NCBI GenBank assembly: GCA_001275005.1 | Contig: JWZX01002869.1 | Coordinates: 1 to 33,844, forward strand | Length of the DNA stretch: 33,844 nt | Reading direction: 5' to 3' | Origin: Chrysochromulina tobinii | Lineage: Eukaryota > Haptophyta > Prymnesiales > Chrysochromulinaceae | Shown here: piece by piece, positions 13,699 to 23,431 of the stretch | Position numbering within the stretch: position 1 is the stretch's first letter | Layout of the letters: every line of letters begins with the position of its first letter | Notes under the pieces: generated by a model | What the model was told of the DNA's origin: nothing | The model's input: the letters and a program-made list of their open reading frames with translations, nothing else | Database searches by the model: none | Made by a program: the position numbers and the translations under genes

Positions 13699-15768
13699 TC
13701 ACGCGCCAAACTCGTCGCGGGTGACGCCCGCCTTTGTGGGGGCGGTGGGCGGCGGCGGCGGCGGGCGCGGCAGGATAACGACGACGCCCGTGAGGTTGTC
13801 GGCGCCTTCGCCAAAGGCTTCCTCTCCCATATCCCGCGTCTTCTCGAAGAAGGCGCGCGCGCGCTTGGCGGTGGTGAGCGGCTGGCCGGGCGGGCCAGCG
13901 TCGGGCAGCAGCAGCTCCTCCATACAGCCGTCGAAGGTCCAATGGTCCCACACGCCATCGGAAGCGACGATGAGCACGGCGCCATCGGAGTGGTCATTGG
14001 CCATGCACTCGGCGTACAGGTCCTTGACGACCACCTCCGGTCGCCAGGTCACACCATACGTCTGGTGGTAGAAGTCGCCCACGGAGCGCGTGACGCCGAG
14101 CATCATCTGCGAGAACTTGCCGCTCTCCGGGGTCATGATGACGGCCGCGAGGTCGCCTCTCGCCGTCTTGAGCCCGACGCCGAGCTCCTTGGTCTTGTCC
14201 ATCGTCGACTGGGCGATTTCCCAGCCGCCGTTGGGCGTGGGCGTGAAGATCGGCAGGAGGTTGTGCGGCTGGTTGTCGAACATGGCCTCGTGGTCGAAGA
14301 CGCAGTGGACGCCGGTGCCCTGCAGATACGTGACCCAATCGTGCATGTTGGTTGGCGAATGCTCAGGCACCAGATCGGTCACCGCATGTCCGTTGCCTTT
14401 CCCGGAGGGCACGCCTAGCACTGAGCAGCTGTCCCCGCTCGCCGCGTAGACGAGGGTGCGCCCGTCGAGCAGGGCGGCGACCGAGGCGGTGGTGCCGCCG
14501 TCTGCAGCATCATAGCCCAGAGGCCAGTCCTCCTCGTCCACGTCAATGACGAGCAGCCCCTGGTGGACTCGCACGCCTGGCTGCGATGAGATGGCCTGGA
14601 AGACCGAGTTGTGCGCCTGCTCGAAGCAGCGCGTCATCGTGCCCTCCGGATCAGTCGCCAGCTCTTTGAAGTGCTCGATAAGAAAGGCTTTCACGGCGCG
14701 CGCCGCCGCCCACGCGGCCACCTTGCCGTGGTCGGGCCCATGCCCGTCGAAGACGCCGAGCACCGCGTTCTTCTCGTCGAACCGGTGCACAAAGTAGGCG
14801 TCCTGGTTCTCCTTACCCGATCCGCCGCGGTCCGTGTACTCGATGAACTCGGGCGGGCGGAAGCTGGCGGGCGCGGGCGGCGGCGGCGTGGCGGCCGGTG
14901 CGGGCGCCGCCTTCGCCGCAGCTGGTGCTGGTGGCGCCGGAGCTGGCGGCGGCGTCGTCTCTTCCTCCACGAGCTCCTCGTCGTCCTCAAAGTCGTCCTC
15001 AAAGTCGTCGTCTTCGTACGCCTGCTCCTGGGCTTTCAACTGGCCGCGCGCGACGGTGCGCGGCGACTTTTGCGGCGACTTTTGCGGCGTCTTCCGCGGC
15101 GGTGCGACCTCTGGCGCCTTGGCCGGCGTGGGCTTGGCCGTGCCAGGCCGGACCGGCATGACTGGCTCCTCCATGCGCGTCTCCATCGGGCTGCCCGGGC
15201 TGCCCATGGCGGCCGCCGTGCCGACGGCGCTCGTGGCCTGGACACGCGTGATTGCGGGCGACGCGACCGGCTTCGGCGGCGGCGCTGGCGCGCCCGTCGG
15301 CAGCGGCGAGGGCGGTGGCGCACCTCCATCGTCAGCTGTGAGCATCACGGGCGTGTCAAGGAGAGTGCGCTCCGTGTCAACGTACGGTGTCCACCTGAGC
15401 TCGAGGCGCACGCGCCCGGGCATGAGCTCGAACCACGGAGCCACCTGCGCCTTAGGTGCGCCGCCGCGGGCGGGGACCACTTCGGCGAGCGGGATCGTGG
15501 CCTTTCCTAGAAACTCTTCCGGGTCATCCGCCGCGTTCCACACGTCGATGGTGAGCTTGGAGTTGGCGCACACGTCCTCGAAGAGGAACTCGTCGTTCCA
15601 GCGCGGCTGCAGCCCCTCGCACGCTGTCTTGTGCTGCCTCCGGCGCCACTTGAAAGTCTCGAGCAACAAGAGCTTGCAGTAGGTGCGAGGCGGACCGGCG
15701 AGGTACTCCTCGTCGTACTGGGCCTCGATGCAGCGCACGCGGAGTTCGCCCCAGACGGGGTCCGACAT
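13699..15768 (-). CDS. C2 domain-PP2C protein phosphatase fusion
   Basis: A 689-residue protein from ATG 15768 (MSDPVWGELRVRCIEA). Residues about 5-125 match a C2 domain: GELRVRCIEA at the first strand, RWNDEFLFED, LTIDVWNAADDPEEFLGKA, then RVRLELRWTPY. C2 domains bind membranes or partners, often with Ca2+; the acidic loop is only partly canonical. A 180-residue Pro/Ala/Lys linker with an acidic patch follows. Residues about 305-670 are a PP2C (PPM) Ser/Thr phosphatase with its metal-binding motifs intact: GKENQDAYF, VFDGHGPDHG, AASGDSCSVLG, RSVGDFYHQTYG, VASDGVWD and DNLTGVVVIL. It removes phosphate using Mn2+/Mg2+. The C2 could place the enzyme at membranes (inference). The frame extends past 15768, but the C2 fold starts right after this ATG. 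Confidence 0.9.
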   Translation of the reverse strand: MSDPVWGELRVRCIEAQYDEEYLAGPPRTYCKLLLLETFKWRRRQHKTACEGLQPRWNDEFLFEDVCANSKLTIDVWNAADDPEEFLGKATIPLAEVVPARGGAPKAQVAPWFELMPGRVRLELRWTPYVDTERTLLDTPVMLTADDGGAPPPSPLPTGAPAPPPKPVASPAITRVQATSAVGTAAAMGSPGSPMETRMEEPVMPVRPGTAKPTPAKAPEVAPPRKTPQKSPQKSPRTVARGQLKAQEQAYEDDDFEDDFEDDEELVEEETTPPPAPAPPAPAAAKAAPAPAATPPPPAPASFRPPEFIEYTDRGGSGKENQDAYFVHRFDEKNAVLGVFDGHGPDHGKVAAWAAARAVKAFLIEHFKELATDPEGTMTRCFEQAHNSVFQAISSQPGVRVHQGLLVIDVDEEDWPLGYDAADGGTTASVAALLDGRTLVYAASGDSCSVLGVPSGKGNGHAVTDLVPEHSPTNMHDWVTYLQGTGVHCVFDHEAMFDNQPHNLLPIFTPTPNGGWEIAQSTMDKTKELGVGLKTARGDLAAVIMTPESGKFSQMMLGVTRSVGDFYHQTYGVTWRPEVVVKDLYAECMANDHSDGAVLIVASDGVWDHWTFDGCMEELLLPDAGPPGQPLTTAKRARAFFEKTRDMGEEAFGEGADNLTGVVVILPRPPPPPPTAPTKAGVTRDEFGA

Positions 15769-15974
15769 GGCGGGTGAAATTTTCGCAAAGCATCTTGGCA
15801 GTTTTCGATGTGGTTGCATATGCTTCAAGCTCAGCGACATCAGCACGTTCAGATGTATTCCTTTTGTCCATCGCAAAACGCAAGCGCCTCGAGAGCATAC
15901 CGGTACCGGTACGCAAACGACTCCTGCCTTCTCGGCCGCCCGCATTGGCGTTCCCTGCGACGCCCTCGTCCCCG
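15769..15974. promoter_or_regulatory. Divergent promoter region (PP2C / DUF1664-like)
   Basis: 206 bp between outward starts. It contains the near-palindrome TACCGGTACCGGTAC at about 15899-15912, about 60 bp before the rightward ATG. A similar word precedes the genes at 22195 and 26267. Confidence 0.4.
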
Positions 15975-16829
15975 ATGTCTCGCCTGGGCAACCTGGCGAA
16001 GGTTGGGTTAGGCGGCGCGCTCGGCGTTGCCGCAACCAACTCGGATGCAGCAGGCCAGACCTTTGAGGCGCTCTTCAAGGCACCGTCGCTCGCAACGCTC
16101 ATGGGCCTCGCTGGCATTGCCACGCAGAGGCAGATCGCGGCGCCTGCGCCTGGGGGCTTCGACCCCGTGGTGATGGCGGCGCTGCAGTCGGCGACAGACG
16201 CTCTCCGTGCGGTTACTCTCACGCAGCAGCGCTCGGGCTCCAACAGCCTGAGCCGCGCCGTGGTCTGGCTCGCCGTGCCCGCGGGCATTGCGCTCGCCAT
16301 CCACCACTTTGGCTGGGCGCGCGTCGGCTGGGTGACGGGCGAGACGATGCAGCGCTCGCTGCAGGCAGTGCGCAACTACGTGGGCACGCGCATCTCGGAG
16401 CTCAGCGAGGCACTCGCTGCGCGCTTCGACCGGCTGGAGGGGTCGCTGCAGGAGACACACGAATCCATCCAAAGGGTGAGCATCACCACGGCGGAGGTCA
16501 TGGCGGAGGTGCACTCGGTGGCCGCATCCCTCGCGTCGCTCGAGGAGCGCCTCACGCCGCTCGAGTCGAACGCGGCCACCGCCGCCAACGGCATTGGAGT
16601 CCTCTGTGAGCTCGTCAAGACTTCGGGACTGCTATCGAATGCGAGTGCCGAGTCGCTGCGCCGCCTCGACGACTTCACAGGCGCGAAGCGCACGGAGCCG
16701 ACGACGAGGATGCTACCGGCGCCGGGCGCCCAGTTGCTGCCCTCGCCGCCGAGCGTGCCGGCGCCCCAGCTCCATGCCATGCCCTCGTTCATGAGCGCCA
16801 TCATGACCCCCTCACCTATGAAAGGGTGA
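15975..16829 (+). CDS. DUF1664-like coiled-coil membrane protein
   Basis: A 284-residue protein from ATG 15975 (MSRLGNLAKVGLGGALG); the frame is open further left but has no earlier ATG. Residues about 94-113 form a single membrane segment (AVVWLAVPAGIALAIHHFGW). It is followed by the arrangement typical of the plant DUF1664 family: GW..VGWVT, then a long amphipathic helix (LQAVRNYVGTRISELSEAL ... SLASLEERLTPLES), then NGIGVLCELV. The Gly-rich N-terminus also resembles that family. The C-terminus is Pro/Met-rich and disordered. The family's function is unknown; the coiled coil suggests oligomers or tethering at a membrane. Assignment is from pattern, not alignment. Confidence 0.7.
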   Translation: MSRLGNLAKVGLGGALGVAATNSDAAGQTFEALFKAPSLATLMGLAGIATQRQIAAPAPGGFDPVVMAALQSATDALRAVTLTQQRSGSNSLSRAVVWLAVPAGIALAIHHFGWARVGWVTGETMQRSLQAVRNYVGTRISELSEALAARFDRLEGSLQETHESIQRVSITTAEVMAEVHSVAASLASLEERLTPLESNAATAANGIGVLCELVKTSGLLSNASAESLRRLDDFTGAKRTEPTTRMLPAPGAQLLPSPPSVPAPQLHAMPSFMSAIMTPSPMKG

Positions 16830-17329
16830 ATGAACACACGAGTGATTCTAAGGTCAGATGCACCACCCGACCCGCGAGGACGGAAGTAAGGGGAAAGTGG
16901 TAACGGTGACCGAAACGGCGCCCAACCTTTTTGCTGTGTCGCTCGAAGCACTTGCTGTGAAGCTCGAAGCGGGCGGCTTCAGCGCGCCCTATGCCGTACA
17001 TACTCGTCGATCCTGATCGCCAGCAGCACGTGCTGGCCACCCATGGACACAGTCACCACCGCTCGACCTTTCTCCGTCGCCGCTGCTGCCCACCCACCTG
17101 CCAACGCCATCGCCACCTGCCTCAGCTCCGCCAGCGAGCCCAACGTACAGCATGGACCTCTCTTTCCCGGATGCCGCCGCCTCTGCCATGGGTACCCCTG
17201 CCTTCTCATCCGGCAGTGAACTACAAGGCCGATCCCACGGCCTCCACCCGCACATTGTCAATGGCCTAGCCCTGGCTCACTGCTCAACGTCGAGGCACCA
17301 TCACGTGTGCATTGAAGCTGTCAAGCGGT

Positions 17330-17386
17330 CACACGTTCGACTCTCCTTGCATCCGCGCGGCCCAGGTTCGAGCCCTGGACGTGTGG
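17330..17386 (+). other. tRNA acceptor/T-arm-like hairpin (not a full tRNA)
   Basis: CACACGT at 17330-17336 pairs perfectly with ACGTGTG at 17379-17385. Directly inside, CCAGG / TTCGAGC / CCTGG (17362-17378) is a textbook T arm with a B-box-like sequence. Only 25 nt separate the acceptor strand and T arm, too few for D and anticodon arms, and no anticodon stem forms. It may be a degenerate tRNA or the head of a tRNA-derived element. Confidence 0.4.
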
Positions 17387-18045
17387 AGTTCTTCTTCATC
17401 CTCGAGTTCCTCGTCGAAGGCGGCGACACAAACGGTGCGCTCCGAGGATCGAACCACTGCTGCTGCTGATGAGCATGCAAGCTCTTGCTAATCTGCAGCT
17501 TGTACTGCGTGCGTTTGCATGTGATTTTGGAGCTGACTAGCTGGGCGCCTAGGCCGCGTTCGATAAGTGTCATTCTCGAGCCCGTCAATTTCCCGGTGTT
17601 TTCGCTTTCCCCGTACTGAAGCGTGCGCGACTGATTCGTGTCGCTCGCAGGGACTTGAACGCGTGGAGCCTCCGAACCGAGCGTGGTGCGCATGCGCACT
17701 GTCGCGTGCGACTCACTGCTGCATGCCTTGCGTTCGATTGTGTGGATCCCGTCCTCCTCATCGAGCTCCTCCGCGACACAATAGGTGTGTTGCTCGAGCC
17801 GCTGACGCCAGCCTGCCATGCGTAGATGCATTTGAGCTGCTGAGCTGCAGCCGGGCCCAAAGCTCCCTAGCCATTGCGATTTTGAGAGCTCACTTGGCGC
17901 CCGGGCCGCGTTCGGTAAGTGCTATTCTTGAGCCCGTCATTTTGGCGATGTCTTCGCTTTGCCTGTAGTGAAGCGTGTACGCGGCTGAACACGATGATCT
18001 CGGGCCGGCTACGCGGCTAGAGCCGCCAACCGAACCGGGCCTACG
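17330..18045 (+). repeat. Two diverged copies of a ~350-bp direct repeat
   Basis: Copy A (about 17330-17690) and copy B (about 17700-18045) share ordered blocks: GTGTGGA + TCCTCxTC; GATTTT(G)GAGCT near 17523 and 17880; GGCCGCGTTCG-TAAGTG near 17550 and 17901; TTGAGCCCGTCA-TTT near 17577 and 17929; TTCGCTTT-CC-GTA-TGAAGCGTG near 17598 and 17955; then GAGCC-CC-AACCGA. Spacing is preserved to within about 20 bp. Copy ends are approximate because the comparison was by eye. Confidence 0.65.
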
Positions 18046-18410
18046 TAGGGTGACGTGCAGATGGAGAGAGCAACCATCCTGTCAAAGATGCATCGCATGC
18101 AGCACTCATGAAGCACAATTATTCGAATGTAGTGTAGATCCTATTTAATATAGGTTGCCATCACATTAAATTTTCCTCGCCTGCGGCGCGCGTCCGAAAA
18201 ATCAAAAAAAGTCCACTTCTGTCAGGTGCGCCACCTGATCTCAGCTTCACTCACTTCCGATTTGCACCAGCTTCCCCACAGGGGTTCCCTTCAAGCTTTG
18301 GGATTGAGGCGTGAGGTGCTCGGCGGAGACAGACGCCCGCACTTGTACGACCCAGGATGAGAAGCGCAGTACGAGTAGTTCTTTGGACCTGAACACGATG
18401 TGCTCCGCGC

Positions 18411-21400
18411 TCACAAGAGCATGCTCCGCTGGATTGAGTCACGGGTGCCACGGTCCTTGTCATGCTCCTCCTTGACGATCCTGAGCAGCTCGGCCATGCG
18501 CAGCGACGGCCGATGCGCCGCGGTCCCCGCGTCAGACGCGGGCTCGAGCGTGCCGGACGCGTCTGCAGCAGTCGGCTGTGCCGTCAGCCTCGCGTCAGCT
18601 GTGGTCGGCTGCGCCGTCGCCACCTCGGGCTTGGCCTCGGGCTCGGAGCCGAGCACGACCTCCGTCTCGGCCATGACGGCGAAGCCGGCGGCGCGGTAGA
18701 GGCACGATTGGATGCGCGACGCGCTGAAGCCCGCCGACTCGCGAGCAAGCGTCTCCACATCGAGCCCTTCTTGCAGCGGGCACTCGGGCGGCAACAGCGC
18801 GGTCCAGAGTTGCACGCGCGTCCTCACATCGGGCAGCTTGAACGGGATGACGGCCTTCATCGCGCCGAGAATCCCGGGATGGACTTGATGCGCAACGGCC
18901 TCGAACTGCACCGCGGCCGCAACGCACAGGATGACCACGCCCGGGTAGCGCTCCATCTCGAACAGCAGCAGCTGCAGAGCGCGCTCATGTTCTCCACGAA
19001 GTCCAGCGCTGTCCACGGAAGGGTCGACGCCCGAGATGAGCAGTAGCGCGTCGGCGAGGCGGGACTCTTTGAAGAGGGTCGAGATCGAAGCGAGATTGCC
19101 GCTGGAGTTGCGTGATATAGTGCCGTTCAGCAACGCTGCAAAGTGCACAACGCGCACAGGCTTGCCAAGCTCGAAAGCGAGCGCCTCGGCCGCCGTGCGC
19201 TTCCCCGCGCCCGCGGGACCCCAAAAGAGGGCAGTCACACCTCCACGGCGCGCGTACGCTTCGGTGAAGCCCCACTCGCTTTGGAGCACCGGGCGCGCCT
19301 TCTCGAGCCTGAGCAGCGTGTGGAGAGCCGTGCGCAGTGCCGGGGGTAGCACGAGATCCTCGAGTGTGCGTGCACTCGAGACCAGCCCTCGTGTGTTCGG
19401 AGCGATGTCCGCCAGCTGCAGCGCGCCACGCATCTGCTGGCGGCAGCCCTCATGCAAATCAGCTTGCGTGACCATCGGGCTCGTGGGGTCTCGCCCGACG
19501 GCGCGCAGCAGCGCGGCAAGCACAGCGTTCCGGATGAAGCCGCCGGTGAGCTCGTACTTGAGCGCGATCGCTTCGATCTGCACGTTTGGCGCGAGGGGAA
19601 TGGCGGCCGGGGCGGTCAGCCGCTGCCAGATCTGCGCGCGCTGCCGGTGGTTGGGCGCTGAGAACTCGAAGACGGCTGTGAGCCGTCGGTACATGGCCTC
19701 GTCGATGTCGGCGGGCCGGTTGGTCGCGAGAAAGATGAGCCCCTCGAAGCGCTCGATCTCGGTCAATAGCTCGGTCATCTCGGAGGAGCCACCGGCGCCG
19801 CGCTGCGCGAAGAGCGACTCGCACTCGTCGAAGAAGACGACCGCGTTTGCAAGCTCGGCCTCGCGTAGGATCGACTGGGGCGAGACGCCGCCGCTCTTCT
19901 CGGCGCGCAGCAGTGGGAAGTTGACGAGGAGCACCTTGCGCCCGAGACGGCGTGCGACCGCGTTGGCGGTCATGGTCTTGCCGCTGCCGGAGGGGCCACA
20001 CAGCATGAGCACCATGCCCTCGGGCTGTGGTATTGCCTTCGCCAGCCCCACCTTGCGTGAGTAGCAGCGGAGAGACTCGTGTGCGGCGAGCATCGTGAGC
20101 AGCCGCTCACGGACGCCCTCGGCCAGCACCACGTCGTCGAGCTCGACCGTTGGCGTGTAGAGGTTGGCGCTCTCACCCGCCACCTCCTCGCTCTCGCGAT
20201 CGAGCCCGACGAGACAATCGAGCACACGCCGGTCGAGCGTGATGCGATTGTCGGTCAGGTCATCATTGCCGCGCGAGTACGTCTTGCCGGTGAGCCGGAT
20301 GAGGCCTTTGCGGACGAGCGCACCGGACTTGTAAAAGTAGATGCGCTTCTGGACCTGCTCGTGGAAGGATGTGGTGAGCACCTGCAGCACCCTCCCCACG
20401 GTTAGTTCTTCGGCGTCGAGTGAGCTCGACCGGCTTGTGGAAGAGGCGAGCAGCGCGCGCACGACGGGCGAGATGGTGTTGCCGCATGCCATGAGCAGCA
20501 CGCTCCGCTGAAACTCATCGAGGCTCAGCCGCTGGCAGAGGACCTCGAGGCGCGGGGTCCCCAGCTTTCCCGCGCGCCCGAGGCGCAGCCGGATCTTGCC
20601 TTCGATGAGCTTCACTTTGGCACGCAGCTCTGCCATGTTCACGCGGCGCGCGGGCGTCTTGTCGTACCACGGGCGCGTCGCGTCCTCGACCTCGGCATGT
20701 TTGACACGCTGCTTTGCGAGCTCCGCCGACAACTGTATACGTTGCACTAGCGCCGAGAACTGGTCGTCCAAGTACTCGAGCTCGTTGTCATACCCGCGCA
20801 GCGGCGCCTCGCCGTCCCCCGCCGTGTCGTCGCCACCGCCGCCACTGCCGCCGCCCGCGGGCGCTCCCGCGGCCTCTGCTGCTGCGGCGGCCTCCTCCTC
20901 CTCCGCGACCTCCTCTTCGCCCTGCCTCGCCGCCACGTGCTCGCCCTGTGCTGCTGCCGCCTCTTTTGACTGCGCCGCGAGATACGGAGCCCCGCCATCC
21001 AGCTTCGCGAGCAGATGGCCCACCGCGCCGTCGTCGGCCGAAATGCCGCTCGCCTTGGGCGCCTCAGGCGCCGCTACCCCAACAGCTCCTCCCTGCTCAC
21101 CTTCCTGATCGGCAGCCTTACGGCCACTGTTCACTACCGCCTCGGTGCTAGACCCGGCGGCGGTGGCGGACGGTGAGATGATTTCGAGCAGTTTGGTCCC
21201 GCTCAGCTTGAGCATCAGCTTCTCGGCACGGGCCGCCGCAGCACGGCCACCGTCGCTCGCTTCGCCAGGCAGCCTCGTAGTCGCGGGCGGGCCGCGCTGC
21301 ATCAGCTCGACGGCCTCAAAGCTGAGCGCGGCCCTCTTGTGCCCGGTTCGGTAGTCACTCTCACGCACAACTATGACGCCGTCCTTGCAGAGCGCGCTCT

Positions 21401-21980
21401 CCTCGTCAAAGAAGAGCTTCGCCTCTACCGCGCTCATTCCACACAGCGAGCGCAGTACCTTATCATCCACAAAGCCGTCCTCGACACCCTCGAGGTCGTC
21501 GAAGCACGTGCCGAACACGTCAGTCGTGTGGCTCCGCAGCAGGAGCAGGAGGATGAAGGCATCACGCTCGCACTCGCTCAGCTGGTACGCCTCGGAAATG
21601 CGCACCACGCATGGCTTCCAGTCGGCATCGCTAGGCGGGAGGCTGCGTTGCGTGTGCTCCGTCAGCTGCTTCAGCCATTCGCGTAGCTCGCGAATGCGCG
21701 CGGCGAGCTGCTCAGGAGTGGCAATGTTGCCCCCCTGCTTCTCCGTTTGCATCGTCGCACCGTGGCCGCGGCCGCCACCGACCAGCACAGTGCGAAGAGA
21801 GGAGAGCGCCTGATGGTAGAGGGACGCGACGACCAGCCGCAACTCGTGAGCGATGCAGAATCCAGCGTCTGTCGTGAACGGTGTCGGTTCGCTCGTCTGC
21901 CGAGCTGCTTCCTCTGCAAGCAACGGGTCTGCATACACCAGAAGGGCGATCAGAGACCGGCAGCAGGCCCCCGACGACAT
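18411..21980 (-). CDS. Tandem AAA+ ATPase with duplicated N-terminal helical domain
   Basis: A 1189-residue protein from ATG 21980 (context ACCATGT). Two regions share a helical pattern (YQLSECERDAFILLLLLR near residue 130 and LSLDEFQRSVLLMACGN near 485), like the winged-helix part of bacterial-type AAA proteins. They are separated by an Ala/Glu/Gly linker. AAA domain 1 is intact: Walker A GPSGSGKT (about 661), Walker B AVVFFDECESL (about 712), sensor LATNRPADIDEAMYRRL. AAA domain 2 has GPAGAGKRT (about 919), where Arg replaces the Walker A Thr/Ser, and ALLLISGVDPS in place of an acidic Walker B, so it probably does not hydrolyse ATP. One active and one structural ring domain suggest a remodelling ATPase. 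The partner and substrate are unknown. Confidence 0.85.
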   Translation of the reverse strand: MSSGACCRSLIALLVYADPLLAEEAARQTSEPTPFTTDAGFCIAHELRLVVASLYHQALSSLRTVLVGGGRGHGATMQTEKQGGNIATPEQLAARIRELREWLKQLTEHTQRSLPPSDADWKPCVVRISEAYQLSECERDAFILLLLLRSHTTDVFGTCFDDLEGVEDGFVDDKVLRSLCGMSAVEAKLFFDEESALCKDGVIVVRESDYRTGHKRAALSFEAVELMQRGPPATTRLPGEASDGGRAAAARAEKLMLKLSGTKLLEIISPSATAAGSSTEAVVNSGRKAADQEGEQGGAVGVAAPEAPKASGISADDGAVGHLLAKLDGGAPYLAAQSKEAAAAQGEHVAARQGEEEVAEEEEAAAAAEAAGAPAGGGSGGGGDDTAGDGEAPLRGYDNELEYLDDQFSALVQRIQLSAELAKQRVKHAEVEDATRPWYDKTPARRVNMAELRAKVKLIEGKIRLRLGRAGKLGTPRLEVLCQRLSLDEFQRSVLLMACGNTISPVVRALLASSTSRSSSLDAEELTVGRVLQVLTTSFHEQVQKRIYFYKSGALVRKGLIRLTGKTYSRGNDDLTDNRITLDRRVLDCLVGLDRESEEVAGESANLYTPTVELDDVVLAEGVRERLLTMLAAHESLRCYSRKVGLAKAIPQPEGMVLMLCGPSGSGKTMTANAVARRLGRKVLLVNFPLLRAEKSGGVSPQSILREAELANAVVFFDECESLFAQRGAGGSSEMTELLTEIERFEGLIFLATNRPADIDEAMYRRLTAVFEFSAPNHRQRAQIWQRLTAPAAIPLAPNVQIEAIALKYELTGGFIRNAVLAALLRAVGRDPTSPMVTQADLHEGCRQQMRGALQLADIAPNTRGLVSSARTLEDLVLPPALRTALHTLLRLEKARPVLQSEWGFTEAYARRGGVTALFWGPAGAGKRTAAEALAFELGKPVRVVHFAALLNGTISRNSSGNLASISTLFKESRLADALLLISGVDPSVDSAGLRGEHERALQLLLFEMERYPGVVILCVAAAVQFEAVAHQVHPGILGAMKAVIPFKLPDVRTRVQLWTALLPPECPLQEGLDVETLARESAGFSASRIQSCLYRAAGFAVMAETEVVLGSEPEAKPEVATAQPTTADARLTAQPTAADASGTLEPASDAGTAAHRPSLRMAELLRIVKEEHDKDRGTRDSIQRSMLL

Positions 21981-22194
21981 GGTGGTCCGCCTTTTACAAA
22001 GGACGCAAGCACGTGAGTCTTCGCTCCGTATTTACGTAGCTCGAAAGCGTGGTCATCCGTGCTCGCTTTATGAGGATGATTGTGGGTGCTTGGACAGAGG
22101 TTTATGATTGACCATGTTTTGATGAACACAAGTGTGTCCTCAGAGTCCCGGCTCACCCGGGTGTCTTTTTACCGGTACCGGACCTCTCGTAGCG
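21981..22194. promoter_or_regulatory. Divergent promoter region (AAA+ / unknown two-exon gene)
   Basis: 214 bp between outward starts, with ACCGGTACCGG at 22171-22181, about 15 bp before the rightward ATG. The word recurs upstream of 15975. Confidence 0.4.
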
Positions 22195-23170
22195 ATGTCT
22201 TCGGCAGTGGACCCCGCCGCTGCGGCGATCGCAGAGCTCGTACACGCCATGTCGACCCCCGGTCCACTCGGGCTCCTCACGGAGCCGCCTCTGTGCAAGG
22301 TGAGCAGCTTCCTTTCGGACGGTCAGGACTCACCGTCTGTGACGGTGCGCCTCGAGGAGCCCTTCTGGTTCAGCAATGCGCACATCGAGATGCTGGTGCA
22401 CTGCGCGCAGCTGCAGTGCATGCTTGAGGTCGAGACGGTGGGCCAGCACGCCGCTCCGCGCCGTCTCGATGAGGTGTGCGCCTCACGGCCCATAGTGCAT
22501 GAGCTGCTTGACGCACTGTGCGCGGATGCGGAGACGCTGCAACCAGGCACAGGGCTGATGCCGCTGCTGGACGAGTCGGGGCTGTCGTCCACGTGCCCGC
22601 TCGTGGCGCACTACCTAGGGGACCCGGACAAGGTGTACCGAGACGAGAGCGTGCCGGTGGTGCGAGAGTACCTCGAGCACGTGAGCTCCCTCAACCAGCT
22701 GCTGTGCATCGCAAGGCAGCTGCGTGCGGATGTGAGTAGCGGTCGGCACAAGTACACGGCGCACAAAATCGCGCTGCTCTACCATTCGATCAACTCGAGC
22801 AAGCTCGCCCGCGACGTGCTGCGGAGACGCATCGAGGAGCACTTCGAGGACGTCAAGGAGGCGACGGAGTCGGAGGAGAGACCGGTGCTACCTGAAGAGC
22901 TGCGGACATGGATCGTGGTGCGTGCTCGGACCATGAGCACTGGCCATCCCTATGCTCTCGCCAGGCCATCCTGCAATTGGCTTATCTCTCCTCCTCGTCC
23001 GCGCCTCCTTACTCGGCCCTTTCCGATGCTCTCTCATGCTCTCACTCGTGCGTGCGCTCATGCCACCGCAGGGCCTTTGCGATGAGGTGATCGGCCTCGT
23101 GTGCGAGTTGCCGCCTTCGCTGCGAACCAAGCTCGCTCCGACGCATCGCTATCTGCGGCAGTGGAGCTGA
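22195..23170 (+). CDS. Unknown helical protein, two exons
   Basis: Exon 1 is 22195-22917 and exon 2 is 23072-23170, separated by a 154-nt intron (TGGATCGTG|GTGCGT ... CACCGCAG|GGCCTT, phase 0). The intron carries a pyrimidine-rich tract from about 22983. Splicing yields a 273-residue protein ending RYLRQWS. Without splicing, exon 1 would run into a basic, Pro-rich, non-protein-like tail ending at 23085. The protein is mostly helical (VREYLEHVSSLNQLLCIARQ, ARDVLRRRIEEHFEDVKEA), with no signal peptide or membrane segment. I do not recognise the family. It is convergent with the plastid membrane protein gene. Confidence 0.65.
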
Positions 23171-23431
23171 AAGGGAGCACCTCAGAATGCTAGGATGAGA
23201 ACCAGCGCTTCAGCACATCCGCTCGAGATGCACAGCGATAGTCGCTTCGTCTTGGCGGCCGCGGGCCGGGCCGGGGGTTCGGTTCCGTCGGGTAGTGCCA
23301 TCGCGATGGCTTACTCGGTACCCAGGCGCGTCGTGTCACACGCCGTCACGTTGCAAAACTCAAAGTGCGAACTATAACTCGTAGCACTGAGTCCTCACAC
23401 TTAATCAGGAGTAGCCTCGCGCGGCTTCACT

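Larger units (their letters stand above)
16830..18410. other. Gene-poor repeat region between convergent genes
   Basis: 1.58 kb with no convincing coding gene. From about 17330 to 18045 there are two diverged copies of a ~350-bp unit (separate entry). The 18110-18175 stretch is A/T-rich and lies downstream of both flanking genes. Confidence 0.55.

Noticed and set aside
15769-16035. N-terminal extension of the C2-PP2C protein
   Set aside because: The C2 fold starts right after ATG 15768, and the extension would overlap the divergent gene's start.
17314-17386. A complete tRNA gene around the T-arm hairpin
   Set aside because: Counting back from the T arm, the normal acceptor position does not pair, and no D or anticodon stem forms; only the T arm and a too-close acceptor strand pair.
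17301-17831. A 176-residue minus-strand protein
   Set aside because: Its sequence includes the classic artefact of translating a tRNA T arm (RPGLEPG), it spans the diverged repeat, and it shows no domain.
22918-23085. Read-through end of the gene starting at 22195
   Set aside because: The segment is basic, Pro-rich and lacks protein character, while GT..AG splicing to 23072 restores a sensible C-terminus.
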